NCBI GenBank assembly: GCA_027854065.1
Contig: JAQGEF010000003.1
Location: forward strand, 186,001-250,000
Reading direction: 5' to 3'
DNA length: 64,000 nt
Source of the DNA: Polluticaenibacter yanchengensis
Lineage (GTDB): Bacteria; Bacteroidota; Bacteroidia; Chitinophagales; Chitinophagaceae
Shown here piece after piece: positions 27,334-36,148 of the stretch. Numbering within the stretch: the stretch's first letter is position 1; each line of letters begins with the position of its first letter. A program made the position numbers and the translations under genes. Under the pieces are notes generated by a model. The model was not told the DNA's origin. It worked only from the letters and a program-made list of their open reading frames with translations, and searched no databases.

Positions 27334-29104
27334 ATTTCCTGCGTTTTTTTGTGGGTTCTATTTCCGGTGTATTTATATTTTCTATGCCATTGATGACTTT
27401 TAATAGCTCTGCAACATGGCTATTGCCAACCGGAAAGCTGTTGAGTAATTTTTTTACATCAGATAATTCGTGTGATTTTACGGCATTGTCTTTTTCGAGT
27501 ATTAACCCTAGGTAGGCAGTTGCAATTACTTGCTGCACATCTGGCGGGGCTTCATTTACAGAAAGAATTTTGTTACTGATATTTCTTGCTGCTCTTCTTA
27601 TTTCGGGTTGTTTTGGTGCGGTATACTCCAGGTGCATGGTGCCGAAATCTGCGCTGGTGCTATTTGGCTGTAATTCGAAAATGAAATTACCTGAAAAATT
27701 GGTGCCTATTTCTACCGGATCTATTTTATTGGGATTGTATTCAACTGCTTCGGGGCGGTTTTTGAAACCGAGGATGCGGTAATTTTTGACAGTGGCGGGG
27801 TTGAAGTCTATTTTGAAATTGACATTTGATGCAACTTCATAAAAGTTTTGCGTGAGGGCTTTTATCATAAATCTTTCAGCATCGTGTTCGTAGTCAAGGT
27901 AGGCAAAATTGCCATTGCCAACTTTGGCTAATTGTTCTATTTTACTGTCGCGGTTATCGCCCATTCCGACACCTACACAGTTGAATTTTATATTGGTATT
28001 TTTATAACTGTCGATTAATTTTATTAATGTTTCTTCCTCTGTTACGCCTACGTTAAAATCCCCATCGGTGGCTAAAACAATATTATTGTTGCCATCTTTT
28101 ATTTTGTTGGTGATGGCGAGATCATATGCCATTACAATGCCGTTTGAACCTGGCGTACTGCCTACTGTATTTATTAAATCGATTGCTTTTAATATGCTAT
28201 CTGTTTCGTTACCGGCAATTGGCGGCAGGTAAACCTGGGCAACGCCACCATATGTGATGATGGAAACACGGTCGATGTTCCTTAAATGCTGTACGAGTCT
28301 TTTCATGCTGTATTTCATGAGGGGAAGCCGGTTGGGAAGATCCATGGAGGCGCTATTATCTAATAATAATACAATATTGGCAGGTGGCACTTTTTCCATT
28401 TTCAGAATGGTGGATTTTACATTACCAACCAATAAGAGTTTTGTACTGTCCCAAGGGGCCTTCACTACCATGTTTTCCATACTTAATAATTGTTCTTCGC
28501 TGGGTACGCTGGTAAGGTCTAAGGGGAAATAGTTTATTAACTCGTGGGTTTTGACTGCAGCTGGTGAGATGTTTTGTTTTTTTGCGATGGTGTTTAACAA
28601 ATAATAAAAATTGCTGTAGCTACTGGTGAGTGCAAGTTTTGTTTGGGCGTAACGCGATGTTTCAACGATTGGGTTTGCAATAAGATTGTTGTTTTGTACG
28701 GGTGGGTTAGCAGGGTAGTAGTTGGTGGTTACATGGCTCATCTGTCTTTGCAGGTATAACTCTTCAAGTTTTAATTTATCATATTTAAGCTGTATTTTGT
28801 TTTCTACACCGGCTTTTAATAGGAACTCGAGTGTATCGTAGCCTTTGGTATAGCAGATGAGCGTTTCGTTTTTAGATGGCACACTAATGCCAAATATGCC
28901 TTTACTGCCGCTATCAAAAATGCGCTGGTTGCTTTTTACTTTTAGCTTTACAAAGGATACAGGCTCATTTTTTTCGTTGATAACAGAACCGGTTATAAAT
29001 ACCTGGCTAAATGATTTGGTGATGATACCAAAGCAAAAAAGTGTTCCTAATAGAAAACACTTTTTCAATTTATTTATAAATTTAATATTTTTATTGCCTA
29101 ACAT
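27332..29104 (-). CDS. von Willebrand factor A domain protein (YfbK-like)
   Basis: A 590-residue protein beginning at the ATG at 29102-29104 (a TTG nine codons upstream is less likely). It has a signal peptide or anchor (about 14-35, ending SFSQ), then a short carboxypeptidase-regulatory-like domain (VFITGSVINEKNEPVSFVKLKV), and the YfbK N-terminal region with HELINYFPLD. The vWA domain has a complete MIDAS start DNSAS and DGDFNVGVT. A DUF3520-type C-terminal region with FELQPN and AYLGLILEKDNA follows. Such proteins are thought to bind metal-dependent partners in the envelope; the partner is unknown. The hpt gene is 33 bp upstream on the same strand, so the two may be cotranscribed. Confidence 0.87.
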   Translation of the reverse strand: MLGNKNIKFINKLKKCFLLGTLFCFGIITKSFSQVFITGSVINEKNEPVSFVKLKVKSNQRIFDSGSKGIFGISVPSKNETLICYTKGYDTLEFLLKAGVENKIQLKYDKLKLEELYLQRQMSHVTTNYYPANPPVQNNNLIANPIVETSRYAQTKLALTSSYSNFYYLLNTIAKKQNISPAAVKTHELINYFPLDLTSVPSEEQLLSMENMVVKAPWDSTKLLLVGNVKSTILKMEKVPPANIVLLLDNSASMDLPNRLPLMKYSMKRLVQHLRNIDRVSIITYGGVAQVYLPPIAGNETDSILKAIDLINTVGSTPGSNGIVMAYDLAITNKIKDGNNNIVLATDGDFNVGVTEEETLIKLIDSYKNTNIKFNCVGVGMGDNRDSKIEQLAKVGNGNFAYLDYEHDAERFMIKALTQNFYEVASNVNFKIDFNPATVKNYRILGFKNRPEAVEYNPNKIDPVEIGTNFSGNFIFELQPNSTSADFGTMHLEYTAPKQPEIRRAARNISNKILSVNEAPPDVQQVIATAYLGLILEKDNAVKSHELSDVKKLLNSFPVGNSHVAELLKVINGIENINTPEIEPTKKRRK

Positions 29105-29106
29105 AG

Positions 29107-29130
29107 TGGAAACGAATTTAATAGTTTCCA
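29107..29130. promoter_or_regulatory. Short inverted repeat just upstream of the vWA gene
   Basis: TGGAAAC (29107-29113) and GTTTCCA (29124-29130) are perfect 7-bp arms around a 10-bp AT spacer, 2 bp before the ATG and inside the short hpt-vWA gap. It could be an operator or a 5'-leader hairpin; it may also be chance. Confidence 0.25.
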
Positions 29131-29137
29131 AATATAG

Positions 29138-29674
29138 TTATTCTTTTATTTGGTACAACTCCGGGATATTTCTACCATAACCATCGAAATCCATTCCATA
29201 ACCTAAAACAAAGTTATTGGGAATGCTGAAGCCTACATACTGTAAATCCAACGGATATTCTGTGGCTTCCGGTTTGTGTAAGAAAGTACAGATTTTTAAA
29301 CTGGCAGGTAATTGATTTTTCAATTGGGGCAGGAAGGTATACAATGTTCTGCCGGTATCAACGATGTCTTCGAGTACGATCACATCTCTGCCTTTTACAT
29401 CTATGTCGAGGCCGATTGCTGAGATTACCTGGCCTGAGCTTTTGGTACCTTTATAAGATGCGAGCTTTATAAAACAAATTTCAGATTCAAAATCAAGGCA
29501 TTTGAATAAATCGGAAGCAAACATGAATGAGCCATTCAATATTGCAATGAATAATGGTTTCTTGCCTTCATATTCTGCCTTAATTTCTTTTGCCAAACGT
29601 TCTACCTGAACCTGAATTTCTGCTGCTGATATATACGGTACAAAAGTTTTACCAAATAATTCGATGGTTTTCAT
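29138..29674 (-). CDS. hpt: Hypoxanthine phosphoribosyltransferase
   Basis: A 178-residue purine salvage enzyme that joins hypoxanthine or guanine to PRPP. The PRPP-binding loop VIVLEDIVDTGRTL is intact, with the two acidic residues followed by DTGRT. The NGSFMFASDLF segment and the C-terminal GYGMDFDGYGRNIPELY are typical of bacterial Hpt. The start is the ATG at 29672-29674; an in-frame TTG four codons upstream is unlikely. It lies between a lipoprotein gene and the vWA gene, all on the minus strand, with no other purine gene nearby. Confidence 0.95.
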   Translation of the reverse strand: MKTIELFGKTFVPYISAAEIQVQVERLAKEIKAEYEGKKPLFIAILNGSFMFASDLFKCLDFESEICFIKLASYKGTKSSGQVISAIGLDIDVKGRDVIVLEDIVDTGRTLYTFLPQLKNQLPASLKICTFLHKPEATEYPLDLQYVGFSIPNNFVLGYGMDFDGYGRNIPELYQIKE

Positions 29675-29737
29675 GCTGCAAAACAACTAATTAATTCAAT
29701 ATCTTGTTTGCTATTTGCAAATTTTTAATGTTTTTTA

Positions 29738-30226
29738 TTATTCCGTAGTTTCTGTCGCTACTTTTTTAACGTTGTAGCTCTTTATTTTTTCAACTCTTAA
29801 ATTATCATCCTGAACATATACTTTAAAGTAATCTTTGAATTCATTGTTTTTGTCGTAGAAGCCTATTATAACATCGGTATTGCCTAATTTTTTGAGACCT
29901 ACTTTTGGTTCAATGGATAGATTGGGAATGGTAATGGTGTCTTTTGCTTCGAGGGTGTGGTAAACGATGTCCATTTCGTAATCGTGATAATTGATTGTTT
30001 CATTCAGGTTTACACGGAAAACCCAGTTATTCAGTTTTGCTTCTCCATCTGTAAATTTATATTCATAACTCTCTACAGGTTTTGAACTTACAGACTCTCG
30101 TTTTACTAGATTGAATGGTGCTTTGGCATCAGTGGCTGTGTTGGCGGATGAATTATTTTCCGGTTGGCTATTGTTTCCACAAGCTATTAATAATAAACAC
30201 GATGCTGCTATAAATATTTTTTTCAT
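29738..30226 (-). CDS. Small lipoprotein of unknown function
   Basis: A 162-residue protein with a lipoprotein signal ending in LLIAC (Cys16), then a low-complexity Asn/Ser/Ala linker (about 17-38). A beta-rich domain follows, with YKFTDGEAKLNNWVF, YHDYEMDIVYHTLEAKDTITIP and IGFYDKNNEFKDYF. No enzyme motif or known domain is recognised. It is likely anchored in the envelope. The hpt gene follows 63 bp downstream on the same strand. Divergent from the cytochrome-b-like gene. Confidence 0.7.
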   Translation of the reverse strand: MKKIFIAASCLLLIACGNNSQPENNSSANTATDAKAPFNLVKRESVSSKPVESYEYKFTDGEAKLNNWVFRVNLNETINYHDYEMDIVYHTLEAKDTITIPNLSIEPKVGLKKLGNTDVIIGFYDKNNEFKDYFKVYVQDDNLRVEKIKSYNVKKVATETTE

Positions 30227-30285
30227 GTGTGCTGTTTATACAATAATTATGCAATGATAAAACTCTTTAATGAAAAATTATTGGT

Positions 30286-30293
30286 TACATTTG
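30286..30293 (+). promoter_or_regulatory. -7 promoter box (TACATTTG)
   Basis: TACATTTG at 30286-30293 fits TAnnTTTG and lies 54 bp before the ATG of the small membrane protein at 30348. No clear -33 box is seen. Confidence 0.4.
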
Positions 30294-30347
30294 CTCTTGA
30301 CTGATTTTTAAAACATTTAATCATTTAAGTACAAAATCTATTACACT

Positions 30348-30791
30348 ATGGCTACGGGACTTTTGCATTTACATAATGTGTTGCGTTGGGTTATCTTAAT
30401 TTTTTTAATCTTAAATATTATTAACCAGATAGCCGGAAACAGGAAAATTGGCCTGAGTAAAATATTGCTGATCTCTGCGCATACGACATTGTTGCTTGGC
30501 TTAATCCAGTATTTTACGGGACAGGTTGGTTTTAATACGATTGTGCAAAATGGTTTTGGTGAATGTATGAAGGACCCGGCGTTAAGGTTTTGGGCTGTTG
30601 AACATATTTTAGGAAATATCCTGGGCATTGTTTTTATTACAATTTCTCATGTAAAATTGAAAAAAGGGGGGAATCCACGAACGTCTGCCTATTTATTAAT
30701 GATTGCTTTGGTTATTATTATGGTAAGTATTCCGTGGCCATTCCGTGATCTGGGTATCGGACGTCCTTTATTCCCTGGAATGAGTATTTAA
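30348..30791 (+). CDS. Small four-helix membrane protein, cytochrome-b-like
   Basis: A 147-residue membrane protein with four hydrophobic helices (about 12-30, 38-58, 84-106, 115-132). Conserved-looking histidines sit in or near helices: HLHNVLRW at the start, SAHTTLLLG in helix 2, and WAVEHILGN plus ISHVKLKKG around helix 3. Proteins of this type are often called cytochrome B in Bacteroidota because of these His residues, but haem binding and an electron-transfer partner are unproven. It is monocistronic, with a -7 box upstream and a long palindromic terminator downstream. Confidence 0.75.
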   Translation: MATGLLHLHNVLRWVILIFLILNIINQIAGNRKIGLSKILLISAHTTLLLGLIQYFTGQVGFNTIVQNGFGECMKDPALRFWAVEHILGNILGIVFITISHVKLKKGGNPRTSAYLLMIALVIIMVSIPWPFRDLGIGRPLFPGMSI

Positions 30792-30836
30792 TAAACTGAT
30801 AGCCTTTTGCTGAGTAAAATGGCTTTAGAATCAAAT

Positions 30837-30874
30837 AAAAAATGACTGCAATTAATTAATTGCAGTCATTTTTT
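30837..30874. terminator. Perfect 38-nt palindrome, terminator-like
   Basis: Every base of 30837-30874 pairs with its mirror position, with A-runs on the left and T-runs on the right, so it can terminate transcription from either side. The remainder of the gap to the gmhA stop (30875-31094) shows no gene or motif. Confidence 0.75.
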
Positions 30875-31094
30875 TGCTATTTTGTTTGTGCAGCTGGAGT
30901 ATTATTATTTGTTTATAAGTGAGTATTAGGTTTATAAAATATGTGACCCAAATATGGTGGCTATTTTGATGTAATATTTGCAGGATGAAATGACCATCGG
31001 TTATTGTTGATTTTAACATTGTGAAGCAGGTTGCTGACATTACAAAGCGGGTTATGAATATTCTGCCATAATATATCCAAAACGCTTATTAATC

Positions 31095-31685
31095 CTATGG
31101 CTTCACAATACCGAAAATACCTTCTTCTACAAGCTGGCAAATAGTATGGCCTATAAGCATGTGTGCTTCCTGGATTCTTGGGGTATCGTTGGACGGTACA
31201 TTGAACAAATAATCGCTAAGGGCTTTTAGTTGTCCCCCTTCCATGCCGGTCATGCCTACGGTAATTACATTTTTACGTCTGGCTTCTTCAAATGCTCTCA
31301 GTACGTTCCTGGAATTGCCGCTGGTGCTCATTCCTATCAGTACATCCCCGGCATTGGTAATGCTTTGTACCAATCGTACATATATTGTATCAAAGTCGAA
31401 ATCGTTGGCAACAGCTGTGAGGTAGCTGGTATTGCAATGTAATGCTTCAGCCGGTAATGCGGCACGGTTACGGTTATAAAAAGCCCCGCTTAGTTCTGCT
31501 GCCAGGTGCTGGGCATCTGCAGCACTGCCGCCATTGCCACAGAAATACACTTTATTTCCGTTATTAAAGGCATTTATAATAATATCGCTCACGGTTTGTA
31601 CGCGGTTGATCATCGCCTCGTCTTCAATTACGCGGATTTTTGTATTGACTGATTCCCGGAATATATCTTTGATTCGTTGATTCAT
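31095..31685 (-). CDS. gmhA: SIS-domain sedoheptulose-7-phosphate isomerase
   Basis: A 196-residue sugar isomerase, the first step toward ADP-heptose or GDP-heptose for surface glycans. The phosphosugar-binding SIS domain shows CGNGGSAADAQHLAAELSG, the most conserved GmhA stretch, then STSGNSRNVLRAFEEARR and the C-terminal EAHMLIGHTICQLVE with the active-site His. DiaA, which acts in replication initiation, has the same fold, but the neighbours here (GT4, GT2) favour heptose synthesis. It is the last gene of a minus-strand operon and starts 18 bp after the GT4 stop codon. Confidence 0.9.
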   Translation of the reverse strand: MNQRIKDIFRESVNTKIRVIEDEAMINRVQTVSDIIINAFNNGNKVYFCGNGGSAADAQHLAAELSGAFYNRNRAALPAEALHCNTSYLTAVANDFDFDTIYVRLVQSITNAGDVLIGMSTSGNSRNVLRAFEEARRKNVITVGMTGMEGGQLKALSDYLFNVPSNDTPRIQEAHMLIGHTICQLVEEGIFGIVKP

Positions 31686-31703
31686 GTTTGTAAATTTTAT
31701 AGG

Positions 31704-32846
31704 CTATAGATCTGCAATTTCGTGCACCAATACGTCCCAGCTTAATTTCTTCTTGTAATTTAACAAATAGGGTAGGAAATAAGCTTTACCCATTTCAAAA
31801 AAACGGTCCGTTTTAAGGGCAATATCGTTGGCATCAGGTTCAGCGATCAATCCGACTTCATTGTCCGGCACCATTTCCGGCAAGCCGCCTACATTGGTAA
31901 CGATCATTGGTACTTCAAAATGGTAGGCGACCGGTGTTACCCCGCTTTGGGTAGCTTCGCGATAGGGTTGGATAATGCAGTCTGCAGCGCAGATAAAATA
32001 TTTGACATCAGCTTCTGCTATGAATTGATTGTGAATGATTACCCTGTCTTTCAAGCCTAACCGTTCAATCTGGTCGAAATACGGTTGGGCTTTGTCATAG
32101 AATTCACCTGCTACCAGTAGCTTTATAGAAGGGTCCTTTGTTTTGGCTAAAGCATCCAGTAAAATGTCTAACCCTTTATAATGTCTTACCAAACCGAAAA
32201 ATACCAGTAATTTATCCTCCTGCTTAATGGGGAGTCCCAGCTTTTCGATTAAGTGTGCCCTTGCTTCTTCCGCAGATATTTTTGTACCGAAATTATCATA
32301 TAACGGATGTGGAATGAGCTTTGCGGGTTTATTGGTAAACTGCTTCAGATCTGCCAGTACCTGGCGGCTCATGACAATAAATTTATCGACAGGCTTTACA
32401 AAATAGCCGGTAAATTGTTTATCGCCTATGCGTGATTCGTGCGGGATCACATTGTCTGCAATGCAGATGATCTTTACACCTTTCTTTTTGCTCACAAAGC
32501 GTAATATCGTACCCAGGCAGGGACCCATCAACGGAATCCAGTAGCGAACGACAATGATATCGGCATTTGAACGGCGCAGTTGCATGCCAACTTTTACCCA
32601 GTTAAATGGGTTGACAGAGTTGATAACGGAACGGATGGTGATGCCTTTAGGTGCCGGTGCGTCTGTAAACTGGGACGTGCCGGGAAACAGGAATGACGGA
32701 TATTGCAGTGAAAAGGACCAGATGGAACATTGGTAGCCGCTTTGGATAAAGGCTTTACACAGTCTTTCATTGAATGTGGTAATGCCTCCTGGCCTTAACG
32801 GGTGCGCGGGGCCTACAATGATCACCTGTTGATTGCCTGTTGCCAT
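31704..32846 (-). CDS. Glycosyltransferase family 4
   Basis: A 380-residue GT-B glycosyltransferase. The N-terminal acceptor domain opens with IIVGPAHPLRPGGITTFNERL, the typical GPGGI-type loop. The C-terminal nucleotide-sugar domain has FFGLVRHYKGLDILLDALA, LVAGEFYD and the E-x7-E-like motif around PYREATQSGVTPVAYHFEVPMIVTNVGGLPEM (written in parts in the family literature). The donor and acceptor are unknown. The ATG follows the TAA of the upstream GT2 gene with no gap, which strongly implies translational coupling. Confidence 0.9.
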   Translation of the reverse strand: MATGNQQVIIVGPAHPLRPGGITTFNERLCKAFIQSGYQCSIWSFSLQYPSFLFPGTSQFTDAPAPKGITIRSVINSVNPFNWVKVGMQLRRSNADIIVVRYWIPLMGPCLGTILRFVSKKKGVKIICIADNVIPHESRIGDKQFTGYFVKPVDKFIVMSRQVLADLKQFTNKPAKLIPHPLYDNFGTKISAEEARAHLIEKLGLPIKQEDKLLVFFGLVRHYKGLDILLDALAKTKDPSIKLLVAGEFYDKAQPYFDQIERLGLKDRVIIHNQFIAEADVKYFICAADCIIQPYREATQSGVTPVAYHFEVPMIVTNVGGLPEMVPDNEVGLIAEPDANDIALKTDRFFEMGKAYFLPYLLNYKKKLSWDVLVHEIADL

Positions 32847-33791
32847 TTATATGCCTAATTTATCTTCTATATTATAACTGTTTTTATCCGGAGCGTTCCG
32901 TGCGATCAATTCTGCCAAAAAGCCTGCTAAAAATAGCTGTACACCAATAATGGCTAATGTAAGGGCTATATAGAACAGCGGTTTTACGGTAATATAATAG
33001 TTGTCGAAAATTAATTTTGCCAGGATAAGGTAGAAGCTGATACCTGCACCGATTAAAAATACCAGTGTGCCCCAAAGACCGAAAAAGTGCATGGGGCGTT
33101 TGCCGAATTTGCCAACAAATGTGATGGACGCCAGGTCTAAAAAGCCGTTGACAAAACGTTCCCAACCGAATTTGGACACGCCGTATTTGCGGGCACGGTG
33201 TTCTACTACCTGTTCTGTGATCTTTTTGAAACCATGCCATTTGGCAATGACGGGTATATAACGGTGCATTTCGCCATATACTTCTATGCTTTTAACTACC
33301 TTTTGCCTGTATGCTTTTAAGCCACAGTTGAAATCGTGTAAATAAATGCCACTGACAGCGCGGGTAGCTGCGTTGAATAGTTTTGAAGGTAAATTTTTGG
33401 TGAATTTATTATCGAACCGCTTCTTTTTCCAGCCACTTACCAGGTCATATTTGTCGTCTATGATTTTTGAATATAAAGCGGGAATTTCATCGGGGCTGTC
33501 CTGCAGGTCTGCGTCCATTGTAATGATGACATTTCCTTTTGCGGCTTTGAAGCCTTCATTCAATGCCGCGCTTTTGCCATAATTCCGCTGGAACTTGATG
33601 CCTTTTACATGGCCGGGGAATTGTTGGGACAGGTTTAAGATTACCTGCCAGCTATCATCGGTACTGCCATCATCAATAAATAATATTTCATAACTGTAGT
33701 TATTAGCAGTACATACTTTATGGATCCATGCCGCTAATTCTGGTAATGATTCTTCTTCGTTTAACAATGGTATGACTAAGCTGATGTCCAT
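32847..33791 (-). CDS. Glycosyltransferase family 2, DPM1/ArnC-like, membrane-anchored
   Basis: A 314-residue enzyme with an N-terminal GT-A domain (ISLVIPLLNEEESLPEL, then the DADLQDSPDEIP metal-binding DxD-like motif near residue 90). Two C-terminal membrane helices (about 232-258, 268-292) follow. This layout matches polyprenyl-phosphate glycosyltransferases such as ArnC and GtrB, which load a sugar onto undecaprenyl phosphate at the inner membrane. With GT4 and GmhA directly downstream, a role in surface glycan or lipid-linked sugar formation is likely. The last codon abuts the start of the GT4 gene. Confidence 0.9.
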   Translation of the reverse strand: MDISLVIPLLNEEESLPELAAWIHKVCTANNYSYEILFIDDGSTDDSWQVILNLSQQFPGHVKGIKFQRNYGKSAALNEGFKAAKGNVIITMDADLQDSPDEIPALYSKIIDDKYDLVSGWKKKRFDNKFTKNLPSKLFNAATRAVSGIYLHDFNCGLKAYRQKVVKSIEVYGEMHRYIPVIAKWHGFKKITEQVVEHRARKYGVSKFGWERFVNGFLDLASITFVGKFGKRPMHFFGLWGTLVFLIGAGISFYLILAKLIFDNYYITVKPLFYIALTLAIIGVQLFLAGFLAELIARNAPDKNSYNIEDKLGI

Positions 33792-33821
33792 TCCTGTAGT
33801 ATATCGTTTTTTAGTGGATGT

Positions 33822-34328
33822 TTATTTTCTGCCAAGCACTGCGCCTAATAAGGAACCTAACGCCCCGATAAGTAAATATATCACGACATTTTGGATTGCC
33901 GAAAACGGGGCAACAGATTTTTTGAAAGCTTCAATTTGGGTGGGTATTTCATCGGGTTTAATTTCCGTACTGGTTTGGAGTTGCCTGGTGGCTGCTTCCA
34001 CAGCCATGTCCATGGTACCGAATATATTTAACGATAAAGATATGGCGATCCATACGGACACCATTGCGGCTACTAATGCAGTTGCTTTAAAGCCATGTTT
34101 GAAAATAGCCCCGAACTGTGGGCTGTTAGCACCGCTTTGTTTTATAAAGATAAAGTTGCCGATTAATACGCCTAACAACAATATGGTTAATGGTACTAAC
34201 CCGAGCGACTGGTTATCTACCTGTTTTAAGTAAGCGACTACTATAGAAAAGATGATGATAACTGCAGCTATGATCAATCCTTTAAAAGTAGGGGGTGTTA
34301 TATTTTTCTCAGTAGTGGTACTAATCAT
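33822..34328 (-). CDS. DUF4199 membrane protein
   Basis: A 168-residue protein with four hydrophobic helices (about 15-34, 42-60, 80-100, 142-163) and a soluble stretch between helices 3 and 4. The pattern fits the DUF4199 family, found in Bacteroidota and frequently encoded next to a dihydroorotase-like gene and a DPM1-type glycosyltransferase, as here. Function is unknown; a structural role in the membrane-bound glycosylation step is a reasonable guess from context only. Its start overlaps the end of the dihydroorotase-like gene by 8 bp, and the GT2 gene begins 30 bp downstream. Confidence 0.82.
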   Translation of the reverse strand: MISTTTEKNITPPTFKGLIIAAVIIIFSIVVAYLKQVDNQSLGLVPLTILLLGVLIGNFIFIKQSGANSPQFGAIFKHGFKATALVAAMVSVWIAISLSLNIFGTMDMAVEAATRQLQTSTEIKPDEIPTQIEAFKKSVAPFSAIQNVVIYLLIGALGSLLGAVLGRK

Positions 34329-35586
34329 TTATATGTATTTTATTGCCGTTTACAATGCCTTTTATTTTTATGTTCAATGTTCTGCCAATAAAAGAATTGT
34401 TTTTGCATGCAGATCTGATATCACTGTTTTTTACTTCCCAGCCGGTTGCCTGCCACAAACTTAAATCGGCTTTGCTGCCAACAGCAATAGCAGGCAGCTC
34501 TATTTTAAAGATGGTGGCAGGATTAACAGCGAATAACTGTACTAACTGTTCGTTGGATAATTCCGGGATGGCTGTTTTAACGGCGGCAACTGTTGTTTCC
34601 AGGCCTTCCATACCATATTTGGCATATTCAAATTCGCAAATCTTATTATCGTAATCCTGTGGCAGGTGATGGCTGGCAATACAGTCGATAGTACCGTCCA
34701 TGATTGCTGCTTTTAAGGCAGCCACATCTTCTGCAGTACGTAATGGGGTATTCACCTTAAGATTGGTATCGTAAGTGCGGAGGTCATCATCGGTAAAAGT
34801 GAGATGGTAAGGTGTTACGCTGCAACTTACTTTAATGCCTGCTGCCTTGGCATTGCGGATTAACGCAACTGAAGCGGCTGTGCTTACGCTTGTAAAGTGA
34901 ATATGGCTGTCCGTGTACCGGGCCAGTTCGAGATCTCTTGCTATTTGTATCTGTTCGCCGATGGCTGGTTTGCCGGGTAGTCCCAGCTGGGTGCTTACAA
35001 TGCCTTCATTTATTAAACCGGTTTTGGTAATATTGGTATCGTCGGGAATTTGTATGATCACGCCATCAAAAACTTTTACATATTGCAAGGCTTTTAGCAG
35101 TACCTGGCTGTTTTGCAGTGTATGGGTACCATCGCTAAATGCTACGGCGCCGGATTGCTGCATATCATACATTTCCGCCAGGTCTTTACCTTCTGCGTTT
35201 TTGGTAATGGCTCCTATTGGTATAATATCGGTTACAAGGCTTTTGGCTTTTTGTACAATATATTCTACCTGCGATTTATTGTGAATAACGGGATTGGTAT
35301 TCGGTATGGCGAAGCTTCTTACATAACCACCCGTAGCGGCGGCCTGTGCGCCTGTTTCCAGTGTTTCTTTATATTCAGTACCGGGGTCGTTGAAATGTGC
35401 GAAAATATCAGTAAAGCCCGGCGCTACATTTAACTCTTTTCCTTCTATTATTTTAGTGGCACCTGTTGACTCTATTTCCTCTGCTATATTTTTAATAATG
35501 CCATTTTCGATTAAAATATCTGCTTTCCGGTTATGAAATGCTGATGCTTTATCTGTAATTGTTGCGTTTTTTATTAATACTGTCAT
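34321..35586 (-). CDS. Dihydroorotase-like protein, probably non-catalytic
   Basis: A 421-residue amidohydrolase-fold protein of the type I dihydroorotase (PyrC) family. The fold is complete (NVAPGFTDI, IPNTNPV, GLPGKPAIGE, GMEGLETTVAAV), but active-site residues are changed. The usual DxHxH metal motif is DIFAHF (His62 position is Phe, His64 kept); the metal His expected near residue 179 is Gln; TPHHL is TPYHL; and the catalytic TDHAPH motif is SHHLPQ (305-310), which removes the catalytic Asp. These changes suggest an inactive paralogue, similar to the PyrC-prime proteins that support aspartate transcarbamoylase elsewhere. No pyrB is adjacent. It leads the operon DHO-like, DUF4199, GT2, GT4, gmhA. 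Confidence 0.85.
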   Translation of the reverse strand: MTVLIKNATITDKASAFHNRKADILIENGIIKNIAEEIESTGATKIIEGKELNVAPGFTDIFAHFNDPGTEYKETLETGAQAAATGGYVRSFAIPNTNPVIHNKSQVEYIVQKAKSLVTDIIPIGAITKNAEGKDLAEMYDMQQSGAVAFSDGTHTLQNSQVLLKALQYVKVFDGVIIQIPDDTNITKTGLINEGIVSTQLGLPGKPAIGEQIQIARDLELARYTDSHIHFTSVSTAASVALIRNAKAAGIKVSCSVTPYHLTFTDDDLRTYDTNLKVNTPLRTAEDVAALKAAIMDGTIDCIASHHLPQDYDNKICEFEYAKYGMEGLETTVAAVKTAIPELSNEQLVQLFAVNPATIFKIELPAIAVGSKADLSLWQATGWEVKNSDIRSACKNNSFIGRTLNIKIKGIVNGNKIHIND

Positions 35587-35901
35587 TGTACGTACAAAAT
35601 TGCTGCAAATATAACATAATCCATTGGCTTTGTAAGGCTAGTTGAATTGTTAAAACGGGAATATTTTTAGCCCTAAAAATCATTGTTTTTTATACTTTTT
35701 TTGGTGTTTTTTTTAGTGCGGCGTTCATTTTTTGATTGATTTTAGCCTGGTATATTCTGCAAAAGTATTGCGGTGCGAAACAAGGCGCCGTTATTCCGGC
35801 AGATGCGGCTGCTCTTTACAGATGTTGGCCGGGATATTCTAAAAGGTGAGCAGGAAAACGATGGTGGCCTGGTGGATGCCGATTAACGATAAAATGTAAA
35901 A

Positions 35902-36040
35902 GGGCTGCGGTGGCCGTGGGCAGCCGCGCAGCGGCTGGTGCGCAACGCAGTGGAGCACCGAACGTAGTGGAGCCCTAAGGACGCCGGACCACTGCAGAAT
36001 AGCGGTAGAAATGCTGATAGCCCATAAAGGAAAAATAATA
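35902..36040 (+). repeat. Structured intergenic repeat, element H
   Basis: Starts with GGGCTGCGG (35902-35910), then hairpin CAGCCGC-GCA-GCGGCTG (35921-35937), the GGTGC...GCACC stem and GAACGTAGTGGAGCCC, and ends with TGATAGCCC (36015-36023) and an A-rich tail. The hairpin matches the one in element G and the 3' half matches element D. The tail lies about 110 bp before the FUSC-like gene. The rest of the 35587-36148 gap shows no gene; a short minus-strand frame across the repeat is a shadow. Confidence 0.75.
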
Positions 36041-36148
36041 TTTTGAGGGGTTGACGATAATATTTAGTTACCAAATCAGGAAAGTATAAATGGCTGTAAA
36101 GATTAATTTTGCATTAATACTCTATTAAATAAACTTTAATCGTTAGGC

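Noticed and set aside
35883..36074. Minus-strand 63-codon frame across element H
   Set aside because: GC-rich repeat translated by chance; no coding features.
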